A stretch of DNA of 64,000 bases from Nemopilema nomurai (GCA_003864495.1 ML133437.1:1860001-1924000); one strand, 5' to 3'. Positions 9,798 through 20,744 are shown, counted from the stretch's first letter. Notes: generated by a model not told the origin, from the letters alone. Numbers and translations: made by a program.

Positions 9798-12700
9798 TCA
9801 GGGGAGGGACCTGTCCATAACCAGGTCCTGGGGGTGAGGAAAAGTTCTGGTTTGGCATGGCGGGGTGTCCGACTGGTTCTGCGGGGTTTGGCCTCCATTC
9901 AGTTTGCTAGTGAGGTCATCGATTCGCAGATTCTTCAAGTGCAGCAGATGCTCCAGCCTTCTAACTTTCACGTGCAGGATCTACAATTCAAATTTACTCT
10001 GTTATGCAAATGTTTAGCAACGATTATACAAGCCAAGAGGTTATGAAGAAATAAAGCAAAACTTTCAACTACACAAAAATTGCAAATGCACTGCCATGGG
10101 GATATTTTAGGCTCGTTTTTCTGATTATCAAGTGAACAAAACAACTGTACAGGACAGAGGCATTATCATGAAAAGAAGTTAGTTGTCTTGGACGGTAGAA
10201 TGAGATTTAACGGTGCAAAGATAAACGTGAAAAGTAAACAGAGCCTAATAAAAAGCAGTTACAAAAGAGGAGAAGCTGCATCTGAGATATTTGAAGCTGC
10301 GGTGGCTTTCGATGCAGGTTTATGAAAAAACTGATCAAGAAAATGGAGCTATATTTTGGGCCATGCGGACGAATACTCCCAGCTCAAGGGACGGTTTCCA
10401 ACAGTTCAACAAAGTAGCCAACCTGTACAGTTTCCTGTGACGAAAGAAGGGCCTGCTCTTTTTCTTCTAAAGCAATTTTTAATGCTTGAATCTCACTCTC
10501 GTTTTGGCTTGGCGCCTGAGAGGATAGCCTGGAAGAAAACAAACTGGATTCACAGAGCGAACAAAGTGATTGCGCCGCGATGCACTTTGGGCATTGTTAT
10601 TGATACTGAGTATACCTACGAATTTCAATTAATTAAATACCTGAACGAATCATTGGAATTGAGATACTTCCTGCAATCCATTTGAATCAACATTTATTAA
10701 AGCATATAACAAGAAATCTCCTTTTACGCATAATAAAAACTGGTAAACAAAATTCAATGGTAAAAACTTCCCCACAGCAAGAAACAGCGGAAACATAATT
10801 TTTGCATACGTTTTTGTATAGTTTTAGTAGGGAAAAATTACTTGTCCGCTGTTTCACAATCTGAGTTTCGACATACTCAGGTAGCCTCTTGTAAGAAAGG
10901 TAACGAAATTCAGCTTTCAATAAGGCCTCTTTCAACAATCTATTTTAGTAGCAATGCCCCCCCCCCCATGCAGAACTTCAACAAATTATAGTCCCACTCC
11001 TCCAGCCATCAAGAGTGCTACGCCTTTGTGAAGAAAAGAGAAGTGAGAAAGAAGCTTCAGATGTCACCTTTTGTCGCCTGGTTTTCCTGGAACATGTCCG
11101 TTAGAGCGTGGAGAACTCTCAGAAAAGTGCCGCTGTTTTGTCACTTCTGCACCCATCGGAGGGTACGTTCGATTTTCTGGAATGGTTCGGGGCTGCAAAG
11201 AAAAAGGTGCTCTTCAATTGATACATCGTAAACAGCAGAATAAAAAACGGTAGGGCAGTGGTTATGCCTATCTATCTGAAGAGAGGAGGAGGGGGGAGGG
11301 GCAAACTTTAATGTTGTCTGCCTTGAAAATTTTTTGTAGATCACCTGATGGACTATTTTAGTTAAGGATGTAGTTGGAATAGACTGCAAGCTAGTATTGA
11401 ATGTCTGCAATGTTGAAGTTTTGGGAATCTGTGAGTTTACTTGACTCTTACTTTGCTGTGCAACCCAAAGAGTGTTGAAATCAAGTCAATAGTGTATAAC
11501 TTGCAGGGTAGGATTATTCTTGCTTCACTGTAGTACAGTCTCAAAGAGGTGTATTGAATGTGTCTTAAACATAGTTTTTTAAATGAAATTATGCTCAATC
11601 CAACCCCTTGGATCAATGTATGGATTGTAAAAATTAAGTTGCATGTTAAACCCTGTCAGGGAAACTTTTGCTACCTCACTCTGATAGTAATACTGTGGCT
11701 GCTGTGACAGTTGCTGGTTAGTAGGGGGGTACGATGGGTGGCTCTGACCATATCCACTGTTGGCGTATTCCCCTGCATAACCACCATTCTGACCTGATAA
11801 AAATAATTAACAAGATAATGAGACACTCAGAGAGAACAAATACAAAGCTTGCTGCTCACTTTTGAGAATAGCAACAATTATTGTGAAGATAGAAATAGTG
11901 ACTGACAAATATCTGACATCAAGATGATGATGATGCTTGTAACAATAGTACAATGACAGCTGAAAATAAAATAGTTTTAGGAAAAGAAATGTCATCCACA
12001 CAACACTACTAAACATGTATCAAGCCAGTTGGAAACTCAATAAGATTGCAAAGACAAAGTATTTAAAAATCAAATTAAGTTTCTGCAAAGGCATTGTCAT
12101 TCATTCTCTGGACAGAAATTCAAGGGATCATCAATTTCAGGTACATTGAAAAATGAATTTCTAAACCTGAAAGCCAACAGGTTTTAGGCAAAGTGAAAAA
12201 AAAACAAAAATAAAACAAAAGAAATGGGAAATCTTCTTTTCATTCTCAATAGCGAGTTGGAAACAGCAAAGAAGGAGTGTTGAAATGGTAAGAATCTTTG
12301 TTTGGGGCAGATCTGCTTCCAAGGGTGAAGGTGCTACCCGTTAAGTGAGTTGAAGACCTTTTTGAATAAATGAACAAAAGGAAAAATAGAGGAAAATAAT
12401 GTTTTAAAGCTTCAAATGGTAGAATCCATACCATTCTGAGGCCATTGTGTTCCATCATTGTAAGGGTAGTTCTGTCCATAGTACTCATCGCCTCTGCTGC
12501 TCATTTCACCCCCTAATTCATCATACACCTGCTCCTTCTCCCGCAAAGATGCGGCTTTTTTCTTGGCTTGAAATGTCTCTATCTGCCAGAGAAATGTGTT
12601 TACTTTTTAATATGAATTACATTGATAGTATCAGAATAACATTTCAGAAGGTCACTGAAAAGCAATGGAATTGAAAATGAAACAAGTTTTGAATACCACC

Positions 12701-14793
12701 ACAAAGGAACAAGAAGCTTAAACCATCAAACAAACAAAAGAATGGTTATGGGATTAGAATGCTATTTGCATTACAAAGAAGTTAAGAAGTGGAATTTGTT
12801 TTGCACAGTAATAAATGTAGGTAAAGCATTTTAAGTGGGATTAAGGAATTCAAAATTAACTTTTCATATAGGTTTGAAAGACTTCAAACATATGTCTAAT
12901 GCTAGCGATATATACATTTCGAAATATAATTGAACTAGAGATGAGACATGTTCTTTGTTGCTCCGCGTTTGTGCTTGCGCATTCATCAGACAGACTATCA
13001 TCAGACAGACATCATACATTTTGGAATATGTATACATTCACTTATCTGCATTGCTTCACAGAAATTGGAAACCACAAATTAATTGAATAAACATGGCTTT
13101 TTCAATTTATTTGGATTCAATTTGAAAGATTTTAGCTCTAGCTATAAAATTTCACCCTAACTAAGATGATATTGCATTTCATTGCTTTTCAGTTTTCATT
13201 TTTGAGCTGTGCGCCCCCTATCATAGTGAATAGATGTATTACATTATCAGCACAATACAATGATTTTTGCACAAAAGAGGCAAATTGAGAGACAATAAAG
13301 AGACAACATGAAGGCAGCAAAATAAGAGAAGATCAAAAAGAGGTCCCTTAAAACTCACTTTGTGTCTGAGTCTGTAGAGAAACTTTTCAATGTCACCTGG
13401 TTTACTTGCAATAATCCCTTTTACTATCTGTGGTGGCACATTATATCCAAGTTTAGCCAAGACTTTTCCTTTGAGAAAACACAAACATCATGAAACCATA
13501 ATCAAAGAAACTTTCTTTCACAACAAAGAGTAAGGAATTAAATGCTGATTTTGGGCTATGTGTATCTTTGATAGAAAATAGGACCAATAACTTGAAAAAA
13601 TCAAGTTTAGACAAGCCATTCAAGCAACAGTCTTAGAATCAGTTTAAGTGCAGGCAAAATCTGACAAGAAATTCAAATATTATGGGTACTTATAACAGAT
13701 GCAAGTTGGAGGTATATATGGGTACTTATAAGTTATGGAAGTTGAAGGTGCTTATAAAAAGAGAGATGAAGAGGAGATATGAGGAGAAGGAAAACCTGAT
13801 GTAAACAGGAATAACAGAAGAAGAGCAAAGGAGGAAGCAGCTGAAATCCATAACCAGCCTGAAAAAATACGAATTACTATGAAATAATACTACACTTGTC
13901 ATGTTGCTGACAGGTGAATACAAATTTATGACTACCTTTTGGTTATCATCAGACATTCATGTTTTGAGGATCTATCTAAACTTGTCATACAATGATACAT
14001 TGCATAAATCAGGGTGTTTTGGTCAGGTGTTTTGAGAGTCAAATAAACCAAGGTTGATGCATATTAAAATATCATATCAAAGAAAATTGTTCAAAGAAGC
14101 ATAATATAGAAGGACCAACTTGTCAGAAGATTCCAGTTGTCATTCTTGGCTTGGTTCCCATTTGCAGCCACATAATTATGTAAATCAATTAGCTTTGGTA
14201 AAAAATGATTGACAATTTCTGCAACTAGAACTACAACAGAAAATAATCAACATCATATTATTGAAAAAAATCATGATTATGAAAAAATTCGGAAGCAAAA
14301 GTTAAGGTTACTTTCTCAAGTTCAGACATGAACTTTTGTAATTAAAAACAAAAAAATATGGCTGTTTGCCAATTTTTGCTAATAACAATAAAAAGAAAAT
14401 TTCTTCATGAATGGTTTGTGTTGCTGCAAAGTCTAAAATAAATTTAATTAAGACAAGAAATTACTGTTTTTAGGACCAACATTCCAAATTACTTATTGTA
14501 ATTGACAATCTGGTAGTTTAGTATGTCTCATGATATTCAGAATTTTGATATCAAATAGACAACTAAGCTTAATTACCTGAGACCAATTGGATATGTCCTT
14601 TTGCAAGCAAACAAAACGAATGTTAAGTATCAGCTTAACCTTTGAAGAATCAGTTTCACATTTGCTTACCCCCATCACTGAAATCTCTGGATATATTCTT
14701 CTTTGGCCTAGACAGTGGGATTTCATCGATCCAGGTATAAAGGTCCTGTAATGCAGTTTCATCAAGTTCAAAATCAAAGTTTTCGCTTGTCAT
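9798..14793 (-). CDS. SPEF1/CLAMP-like calponin-homology ciliary microtubule protein, 8 exons, 342 aa
   Basis: SPEF1 (sperm flagellar protein 1, CLAMP) is a microtubule-binding protein of axonemes and ciliated-cell bundles. Exons on the minus strand: 14793-14670, 14230-14120, 13468-13359, 12582-12432, 11793-11675, 11192-11068, 10528-10423, 9980-9798. They total 1029 nt and all introns are GT-AG with agreeing phases. Residues about 8-115 form the CH-like domain, with the family hallmarks IPLSRPKKNISRDFSDG, VLVAEIV and LHNYVAANG. Residues about 116-247 are a Gln/Tyr/Gly/Pro-rich linker. Residues about 255-310 are the conserved C-terminal coiled coil (ALEEKEQALLSSQETVQ, then RRLEHLLHLKNLRIDDL). 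The start at MTSENFDFELDE matches the family N-terminus; the frame upstream opens only with TTG. Human SPEF1 is about 236 aa, so the linker is expanded here. Identity is confident; exon edges were inferred by eye. Confidence 0.93.
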
Positions 14794-14903
14794 TTTCGGT
14801 TGATTGTTTTCACTCAGCTGTGATCCTTCTAGTTCAATAGCCTTTAATCGCAACGAGAACGTGGTGAGGTAAAGTCGTTCGATTTCGTCGTCTTGGAACT
14901 ATA
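14794..14903. promoter_or_regulatory. Putative divergent promoter of SPEF1 and the 39-aa gene
   Basis: Only 110 bp separate the SPEF1 ATG (minus) from the ATG at 14904 (plus). No TATA box or complete RFX X-box was found. Both 5' UTRs would have to lie within this stretch or overlap each other, so bidirectional transcription is the simplest reading if the small gene is real. Confidence 0.4.
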
Positions 14904-15200
14904 ATGGTGGACGAAGTAATGCCATTTTTACATCGTGTAAGTAGGCATCAACACATGACCTCGATCGGCGAACCTTTCTCGCATTGTGTCTACGGCTTAA
15001 CTCTGATAAACCACAACTCTAAAAAGATCCCCAACGATGGCTTGTTTAGGCCAAAAACTCTTCGCTCTCGTTTGCTCTTCAAAAGTGTAAAGTTTGTAAA
15101 TATCTGTTTCCAGAAGGACCCTAGCTATATGTCTCAGCACTCGTATTCTAATGATGTTCTCAAACAGACTTCAATTGCAGAGGATTATGATTGTTTATAG
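14904..15200 (+). CDS. Two-exon microprotein gene, 39 aa, unknown
   Basis: Exon 1 (14904-14936) encodes MVDEVMPFLHR and ends at a canonical donor CGT|GTAAGT. Exon 2 (15115-15200) follows a pyrimidine-rich acceptor TGTTTCCAG and encodes KDPSYMSQHSYSNDVL and a short acidic tail ending EDYDCL before TAG. Both ends are phase 0, giving a 39-residue product. The intron happens to stay open in the same frame, so a 98-aa read-through is the alternative; its middle has no protein-like pattern. No family recognised. The divergent position next to SPEF1 hints at a ciliary role (inference only). Confidence 0.45.
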   Translation: MVDEVMPFLHRVSRHQHMTSIGEPFSHCVYGLTLINHNSKKIPNDGLFRPKTLRSRLLFKSVKFVNICFQKDPSYMSQHSYSNDVLKQTSIAEDYDCL

Positions 15201-16010
15201 AAGGATTCACATCCAATAGTCACATATCCATTTTGATTTCCCCGCACAGTCCCTGTATTTGCTGTTGTCATAACGAAATGATAACAACCGCAGCAACAGC
15301 GATGAATTGCCGCCCATCGCGAGAATGGGGCTCTTTTATTAGTCAATTTAATGAGGTGAGAAAAGGCATCTTCAACACCTTATTTGATTGCGCATTCACG
15401 TAAATAGGCAAAAAGTTGGACAAATTGTTTTGTTCCATTGTTCCTCGACCATTAGAAGAGAAACGTTAGGCCCGGCAAAATGTGTTCCTGAATATGCTCT
15501 TCTCTGGATCAGGCAAAAAAGCTTGTGCTCTTTCTCTAGAATCGAAGTAATTTTTCATTTCAAGCAGAAAGCGAGGGAAATGTCAACTTGTGAATTGAAA
15601 GCTTTATCGCATATATCAAGGCTTTATGAAAACATTTACAACGAGGTTGCAAATACCTATCTTTTGAATTATATTTGGCCTTGCTTTCCAATAGTAGGAT
15701 CTACATCTACTCTTTAGAACGGTCGAAAAATGTTCATGCAAGCTTTATATTTTCCATGTCATCTATTTTTAGTTTCGTCATACAAGGTAATAATAATGGG
15801 GATTTTTTTCAGGGATTATTTTGTAGGCAAGGGAACATAACTCGAAGGCTCTTTATCGTCATTTTTGCATTTAAAGAACATCGTCAAACCTAACCTTGCA
15901 AGTTACAATGAAACATTTGATTTTTATTATCCAATGCAACTATTTTGTTGACAATAGTAGATCACATAAAATTGGAGTCCGGGAGAACAAAGGGACCAGG
16001 CTGGCTATTG
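15201..16010. other. No supported gene
   Basis: Intergenic sequence between the 39-aa gene and the small Maf promoter. Frames at 15388-15893 have random composition and no splice support. Confidence 0.45.
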
Positions 16011-16018
16011 ACCAATCA
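16011..16018 (+). promoter_or_regulatory. CCAAT box of the small Maf gene
   Basis: ACCAATCA, a good NF-Y type CCAAT element, about 105 bp before the small Maf ATG, a usual spacing for a proximal promoter if the 5' UTR is short. Confidence 0.4.
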
Positions 16019-16068
16019 GATTCATTAGTGATGCTACATCGTACCGTTGCTTCCGATTTGCATAGTCT

Positions 16069-16111
16069 TGCTGAGTTGGCACTGAGTCAGCCCCACTCAA
16101 CATCGTCAGCA
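16069..16111. promoter_or_regulatory. Cluster of Maf recognition half-sites
   Basis: Three Maf-type elements within 43 bp: TGCTGAG (16069-16075), TGAGTCAGC (16083-16091, an AP-1 core with one Maf GC flank) and GTCAGCA (16105-16111, reverse complement TGCTGAC). None is a complete 13-bp MARE, but the central one carries a full TGAGTCA core. They end ten bases before the start codon of a small Maf gene, suggesting autoregulation by Maf/CNC or Maf/AP-1 dimers; some may lie in the 5' UTR. Confidence 0.4.
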
Positions 16112-16120
16112 AAATAAAAA

Positions 16121-16648
16121 ATGTCGTCTGAGAGCGAGGAGAAGTCAAATCCAGACCAAATTGTCCTCACGGAGGAAGAACTGGCCAATATGCCCGTCAA
16201 AGATTTAAATGCCTTGCTTCGCGGTCTCCCCGAAACTGAAGTTTGGAAACTGAAGCAGAGGCGAAGGACAATAAAGAACCGTGGTTATGCCCAGACCAGC
16301 CGATCCAAGAGGACCAAACTTCGGGTTGTCCTTGAGAAGGAGAAAGGAAACCTCGAAGAGCAGCTAGATGATTACAGAAGCGAAAATGAAAGATTGAGAA
16401 AAGAAAGAGACGAAGCACTTATAAAATTAAATGCATTTGAAAAATTTGCGGCAATGAGTGGAATAGCAGTTGTGTTTGCGGATGAAAAACAGCATGTTCG
16501 CTCGCCATCTTCAACAGCAACACAAGCACATGTGATCACCGCTCAAGGCTCTACCGGGCTTTCAACGAACTCTAAAAACACTACCACAAGTTTTAGGCTC
16601 ACGGAAGGAGATAAACCACAAAAAGCAGAGGTGAGCAAAACATCATAA
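16121..16648 (+). CDS. Small Maf bZIP transcription factor, intronless ORF, 175 aa
   Basis: Small Mafs bind MARE/ARE sites as homodimers or as partners of CNC and Bach proteins in stress and differentiation programmes. Residues about 16-43 are the extended homology region ([18 protein letters not shown]). Residues 45-64 are the basic region ([20 protein letters not shown]) with the Maf-specific Asn-Arg-Gly-Tyr. Residues about 68-110 are the leucine zipper. The protein then ends in a Ser/Thr-rich tail without the N-terminal activation domain of large Mafs. The position that is Cys in vertebrate small Mafs (NRGYAASCR) is Ser60 here. ATG at 16121 is the first in-frame start and the coding region has no intron. 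MAFF, MAFG and MAFK are vertebrate paralogues, so no single symbol is assigned. Confidence 0.93.
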   Translation: MSSESEEKSNPDQIVLTEEELANMPVKDLNALLRGLPETEVWKLKQRRRTIKNRGYAQTSRSKRTKLRVVLEKEKGNLEEQLDDYRSENERLRKERDEALIKLNAFEKFAAMSGIAVVFADEKQHVRSPSSTATQAHVITAQGSTGLSTNSKNTTTSFRLTEGDKPQKAEVSKTS

Positions 16649-16805
16649 AAGATGATTGTTTGATCAATAGATGGCTATGGGGCCATTTTAACTTCAAAAG
16701 TAGCAGACATAGTTTGATGACTGGACGGTTGAAATCATTCGACGTTTGTTATTCGACACTCCTACCACGCAGGTATCAAATTTCTTGCGACATTTATCCA
16801 GGTTG

Positions 16806-16811
16806 AATAAA
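16806..16811 (+). terminator. Putative small Maf poly(A) signal
   Basis: AATAAA about 160 bp after the small Maf stop codon. Further AATAAA hexamers, for example at 18052, would allow a longer 3' UTR. Confidence 0.4.
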
Positions 16812-18349
16812 TGCAAATACTCTCCAGGATTCCGAGTTTTCAACCCTCCATTTTGGCTGTATTTGAATTGCCTGTTTGTATTGTTGCAAGAATGTCAGCC
16901 AAGTGCCCTTGGGACATGAAGTCATACAGGCATTTTCTTGATGGACAAGAAATTTTGCAACTGGTGAAGAAGCGGTACTTAATAGTTCTTTTCAACAGTA
17001 CTGATACTTAATCACTTTTTGTTGGTGTCAAATACTCAGGGTGCTCTCAAAATAATGAAACAGAAATAAATGTTATTTTCTATTTCATTTGTCCACAATA
17101 ACACAATATGCAATATTTTAACATATTAATACATATATGATGCATGTACCACAAATTATTGTTCAAGGAAACCTTAAGCAAAGTTTTAATTTTTAAAAAT
17201 CTGGACTATTTTAGCAAAAGATTGTTGCATTATATCATAGCTTAACAGCTGCCCAGTCTTAGACTTGCAGAGCTTTGCATAATAAAGTTTGAAAACCCAC
17301 ATTATCTAGAAATTACCTCTTTATGCCAGCAAAATTAGAAGCCTCTGGTTCCTAAAACTTTTGTTCACTTGCAAATGTTTGCTATCTGCATAGGATTAAA
17401 AGTTTCATGTTTATAAGGTGTTAAAGAGGTATGGCCTTTTCTTTCCTGCTTATTTGTTTTTATATCTCATAGAAATCTGCATGTCTCTTTTGTTGCCAAA
17501 TGTAAAATGAAAAGAGCTCACAAATGCTCACGTTTTGTAGTTCACTAAATTTAGTATTGTGCTTGGAGCAGATTTTCAAGCACTTTGCAAATAGTCTTTT
17601 ATAGTTTATACATTAGCCTACAGCCGTAAAACTAGTTAATTGTTTGATATTCAAACAACATGGCCATGATTTATTCATGACTCAATAGTTGTGTGCCAAT
17701 TCTACTTAAGTACTTCAGTCCTACAGTTTTTCTTAGTCTTAAAGGGGGTTAAATGATCACCTTGTTGACCTTTGTAAAGATTCTTCATGCAAAGATATTT
17801 GTAAAAGAGAATTGTTGCCTGTTCAGGATGAAGTATACCTGAAATATATTTGCATTTTCTATTGTGTTCCTGTTTTTAGAGAATGGATTTGGTACTAAGT
17901 TCTACTTATCATTTGCATTTCACCTGTAATTTTTTGAGTTTAGACTAGCTAAAGTCCATCAGCTCATTTTTCAGATTTGCGTGCAGTCCTTTCTCTTGTG
18001 CTCTTCTTAAAAGGGAGGTCTGGAGTGGACATTAGTTTTCCATTCACAGCAAATAAAGTACTTTTCCTACAGTGCTCAATTTTTTCGGATCCACAACTGG
18101 CTATTAATTTTGTCAGCTTTTGATCATTTCCCAACTTTGCACACTCTGAGGTGTGTCAGACAAGGAAGAACTTTCAGTATGTAAAAATCATGGCTCCTCA
18201 GTTTCACACTAACTGTCATATCTAGTTTTCTTTGACTTTATCAAAAGCACTACCTGATATATACATTGCTAAAATTTTTGCATAAGTTTTTGCTGGACCC
18301 TTCATTTGCCCCCTCCCCCTGCTAAACTCCTGCATGCATTAATTCTATC
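16812..18349. other. AT-rich noncoding stretch, possible long 3' UTR
   Basis: No coding-like frame. Many T-rich runs and AATAAA hexamers, compatible with an alternative long 3' UTR of the small Maf gene or simple intergenic DNA. Confidence 0.4.
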
Positions 18350-18458
18350 CTTCAAAACAAGAATAAGGTCATAGGCAACAGGATTTCTTACGAGTTAGAG
18401 TCCCGCTCGGGTTGGTTATTTTCTTCGCACTCTCTATGATTCTTCAAAACAAGAATAA
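18350..18458 (+). mobile_element. SINE-like or retroposed tRNA-derived insert with 17-bp target-site duplication
   Basis: The 17-bp direct repeat CTTCAAAACAAGAATAA occurs exactly at 18350-18366 and 18442-18458. It brackets a 75-bp segment containing GAGTTAGAGTCCCGCTCGGG, which resembles the T-arm and B-box of a tRNA (CGAG pairing with CTCG). No intact acceptor or anticodon arm is visible, so this is not a functional tRNA gene. Best read as a short retroposed tRNA-derived element inserted by LINE machinery. Confidence 0.5.
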
Positions 18459-20013
18459 TTAGAACATTGTTATTTAAGACGCTATTTTATGGGTATATTG
18501 TGTTCGTACTCTACTGTAACCCGTCTCCAGGATACAGCGAGTCTCTGCGCTGGCAGGATTCAACAGAGAATACAACTTATGATCTTTCAGATGATTTGTT
18601 AGACGGATCTATGCTGAGGCCTTTGACGAGCACCTACAGGACTCTCTCTGACTCTCTATGTCTCTCTCTTTCACCGGCCCTTAGAATTTTCTTTGATGCC
18701 CAGTTTTCTCAAGCTAGGATCACTCCTGGAGATCACGCCAAACTCGGCTTACGCAAAACCCAAGAAACAGCAATACGCACCATTTTCATGAATGAGATAG
18801 TCCTCATTGCTATGAAGCTACTAGCTTCAGGTGCCAACACAGCAATCTTTGCTAGCAGAGGAAGTCGAACGCGTCATAGGAACGTTCTTTTGCATTATCA
18901 ATAATTATGCCTGCTTCCCAATGCCTCTAATAATCGTGAAACTCGCGTCAGATTCTTGTACAGCCACGTTCTATAAAGTACAAATGTGCAATGCCCTGTC
19001 TACATGGCATCAAATTATTCACAGACGGCAAGCAGTGATTGTGATGATAATTTGCAGCATTCAGTACACTGAGGTACCCCCTAACTATCCCTTCCCTTTT
19101 CCCCAAAGGTTGAAAAAACAGGCTGCCGCCCCTAATTGTATTGCCCCCACTACCCCAAGTAGTAACGGACCTGTTTGGAATTCTTGGCTCTCAAAATTGA
19201 ATGTATACTGGAGTTTTGCGGGATGCACCCTGTAGGAGATCTCATGCCACGCGGAAACGTCAAGACCCGGGAGATTCCTGCAGAAAGCGGGGTACTTACA
19301 AGTGGCGAAGATCACGAAAGCGATTGCTGTAGAGATGCTTTTGGGTTGTCTGGACAGACCTGCTGGAGTAAGACTTGGGACTTATCCGAAAGGGCCCCAG
19401 GCAGAAGCAAGAAGAGCTACTTCGTGAAAGGGATTTTCACCCGCTAAAAAGCTTCGCTTGCGCCGGAACATTGGTATAAAAATAGATGATGTGGTACAAA
19501 ATCAAAGCGGTTTATGTAGGGAGGAAGTGATTATTCATTTCCTTTCCCAAAATGTGGCCTTCCATGTATTTCAGTCACCGTATTGAATCCACTCTACTTT
19601 GCTTCTGATAAAAACCTTCCTGTCATAACCTCTTCTCATGATAAACTTAAAAGAAGCTGTTGTTGTGTGGTTGGGTTGCTATTTTGATCATCTTGAAGTG
19701 ACTTTCTTTCGTTGAAGGCTCTTGGTCAAGGTTTTCCGTGGTTATCCGCGCGGGGCACGGACTATATTGCGAGAAAACTCGGGCTCCCGTGTGACCAAAA
19801 CAGACCACCTTATTTAATTATACACACTTATTTTGGGTTGCGATGGGAAGGGCAGTGGGTGACGAAGCACGATAAGAGATGGTGCGATAATGGGCGTTAG
19901 CATTAAGAATGGGATAAACTAATCAAACAAAATGTTGTAACATCTATTGAAAATGACCTAAGATAGGACAATGGATCAAAAACAAGATTCATTAGGAAGT
20001 TCTTTTGGAATAA
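18459..20013. other. No supported gene
   Basis: A frame at 18467-18904 is open for 145 codons and begins hydrophobic, like a signal peptide, but it lacks an ATG at its start, has no recognisable domain and no supporting splice sites. The end of this stretch (from about 19920) may be a further, stop-ridden part of the LINE relic that follows. Confidence 0.4.
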
Positions 20014-20217
20014 AACTATATAAAGCACGCTAAAGCTCTTAGATTGTTAAAATTGAAGTTAAATATAGTAGACTTAAATGCAAACTTTAGGGGAAACAAT
20101 GAAAATGCTTTCTGCAGGAGGTGTAGATATCATGAGGAATATGCTGAGCATTTGTGGGAATGCTCCCTTTTTGAAAATAAAAGCTTGCCTCGTTCAACTT
20201 TTAACAAAGTATTCTAA
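20014..20217 (+). mobile_element. Non-LTR retrotransposon (LINE) 3'-end relic
   Basis: A 67-codon open segment matches the C-terminal zinc-binding region that follows reverse transcriptase in many LINEs: a leucine-rich lead-in (ALRLLKLKLNIVDLN), then CRRC, and eight residues later HLWEC, giving C-x2-C-x8-H-x3-C. Upstream the frame is broken by stops (TAA at 20011) and no RT palm motif survives, so it is a dead, 5'-truncated copy. Family assignment rests on pattern resemblance only. Confidence 0.5.
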
Positions 20218-20471
20218 AAGTGGGGTAAGACGGAACAGCCCTTGAATTTCTATTAAGAATAAGACTATCTTGTTACTTGTTGTTATGTAATTTCTGACTT
20301 TCTTATATTAATTACAATTGGCAATCCCCCACTCAAGTGTTGTCTAAGAAGGCGGGAAGACGTTATATCCCTTAAACATGTTTTCAGCAATTTGCTATTT
20401 TGCAAAATTAATCTAAACCTCTAATTGTTAAAAAGTTGTCTTAAATAGATTTTGTAAGATTTTACCATTGA

Positions 20472-20744
20472 GAAGGAGGGTCCAAATTTGACAGCTTTTT
20501 GACTGAAGGGAATTCCTTTCTAAAGCAAGTATTATTGGAGTTGGGAGCAAACCCTCCCAATCTCGAGACATTAATTGACACTTTCTCTCATATCTCCCCT
20601 TTTGAAATCTCCCAACTGGAGGTCTCTAAGAAAAATATCATACCCGTGCAAAGCTTTTTAGGTCGAAGGCTTGTCTTGTTATCTTCAACAATACAGTCCT
20701 CCATTTTCAACGCAAGACGGCTTAATGGCGTGACAAAAGCTTAA
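20472..20744 (+). CDS. Coding-like fragment without ATG start, unknown
   Basis: Open from just after a TGA for 90 codons, with protein-like composition (FLKQVLLELGANPPNLETL, then SHISPFEISQLEV). No ATG start and no clear acceptor. It lies 250 bp downstream of the LINE relic and may be further mobile-element debris or an isolated pseudogene exon. No family recognised. Confidence 0.2.
   Translation, partial: EGGSKFDSFLTEGNSFLKQVLLELGANPPNLETLIDTFSHISPFEISQLEVSKKNIIPVQSFLGRRLVLLSSTIQSSIFNARRLNGVTKA

Noticed and set aside
9765..10685. Plus-strand ORFs at 9765-10046 and 10356-10685
   Set aside because: They are antisense shadows of SPEF1 exons 8 and 7, whose minus-strand frames match the family.
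10956..10967. Homopolymer C run near SPEF1 exon 6
   Set aside because: A short C tract of about 11; likely intronic and of no clear meaning beyond sequencing difficulty.
14853..14853. An upstream start for SPEF1 extending the N-terminus by 20 residues
   Set aside because: The extension begins with TTG; the ATG at 14793 matches the family N-terminus length.
18467..18904. 145-codon frame with a signal-peptide-like start
   Set aside because: It opens with TTG, not ATG, begins just after the SINE-like insert, and has no domain or splice support.
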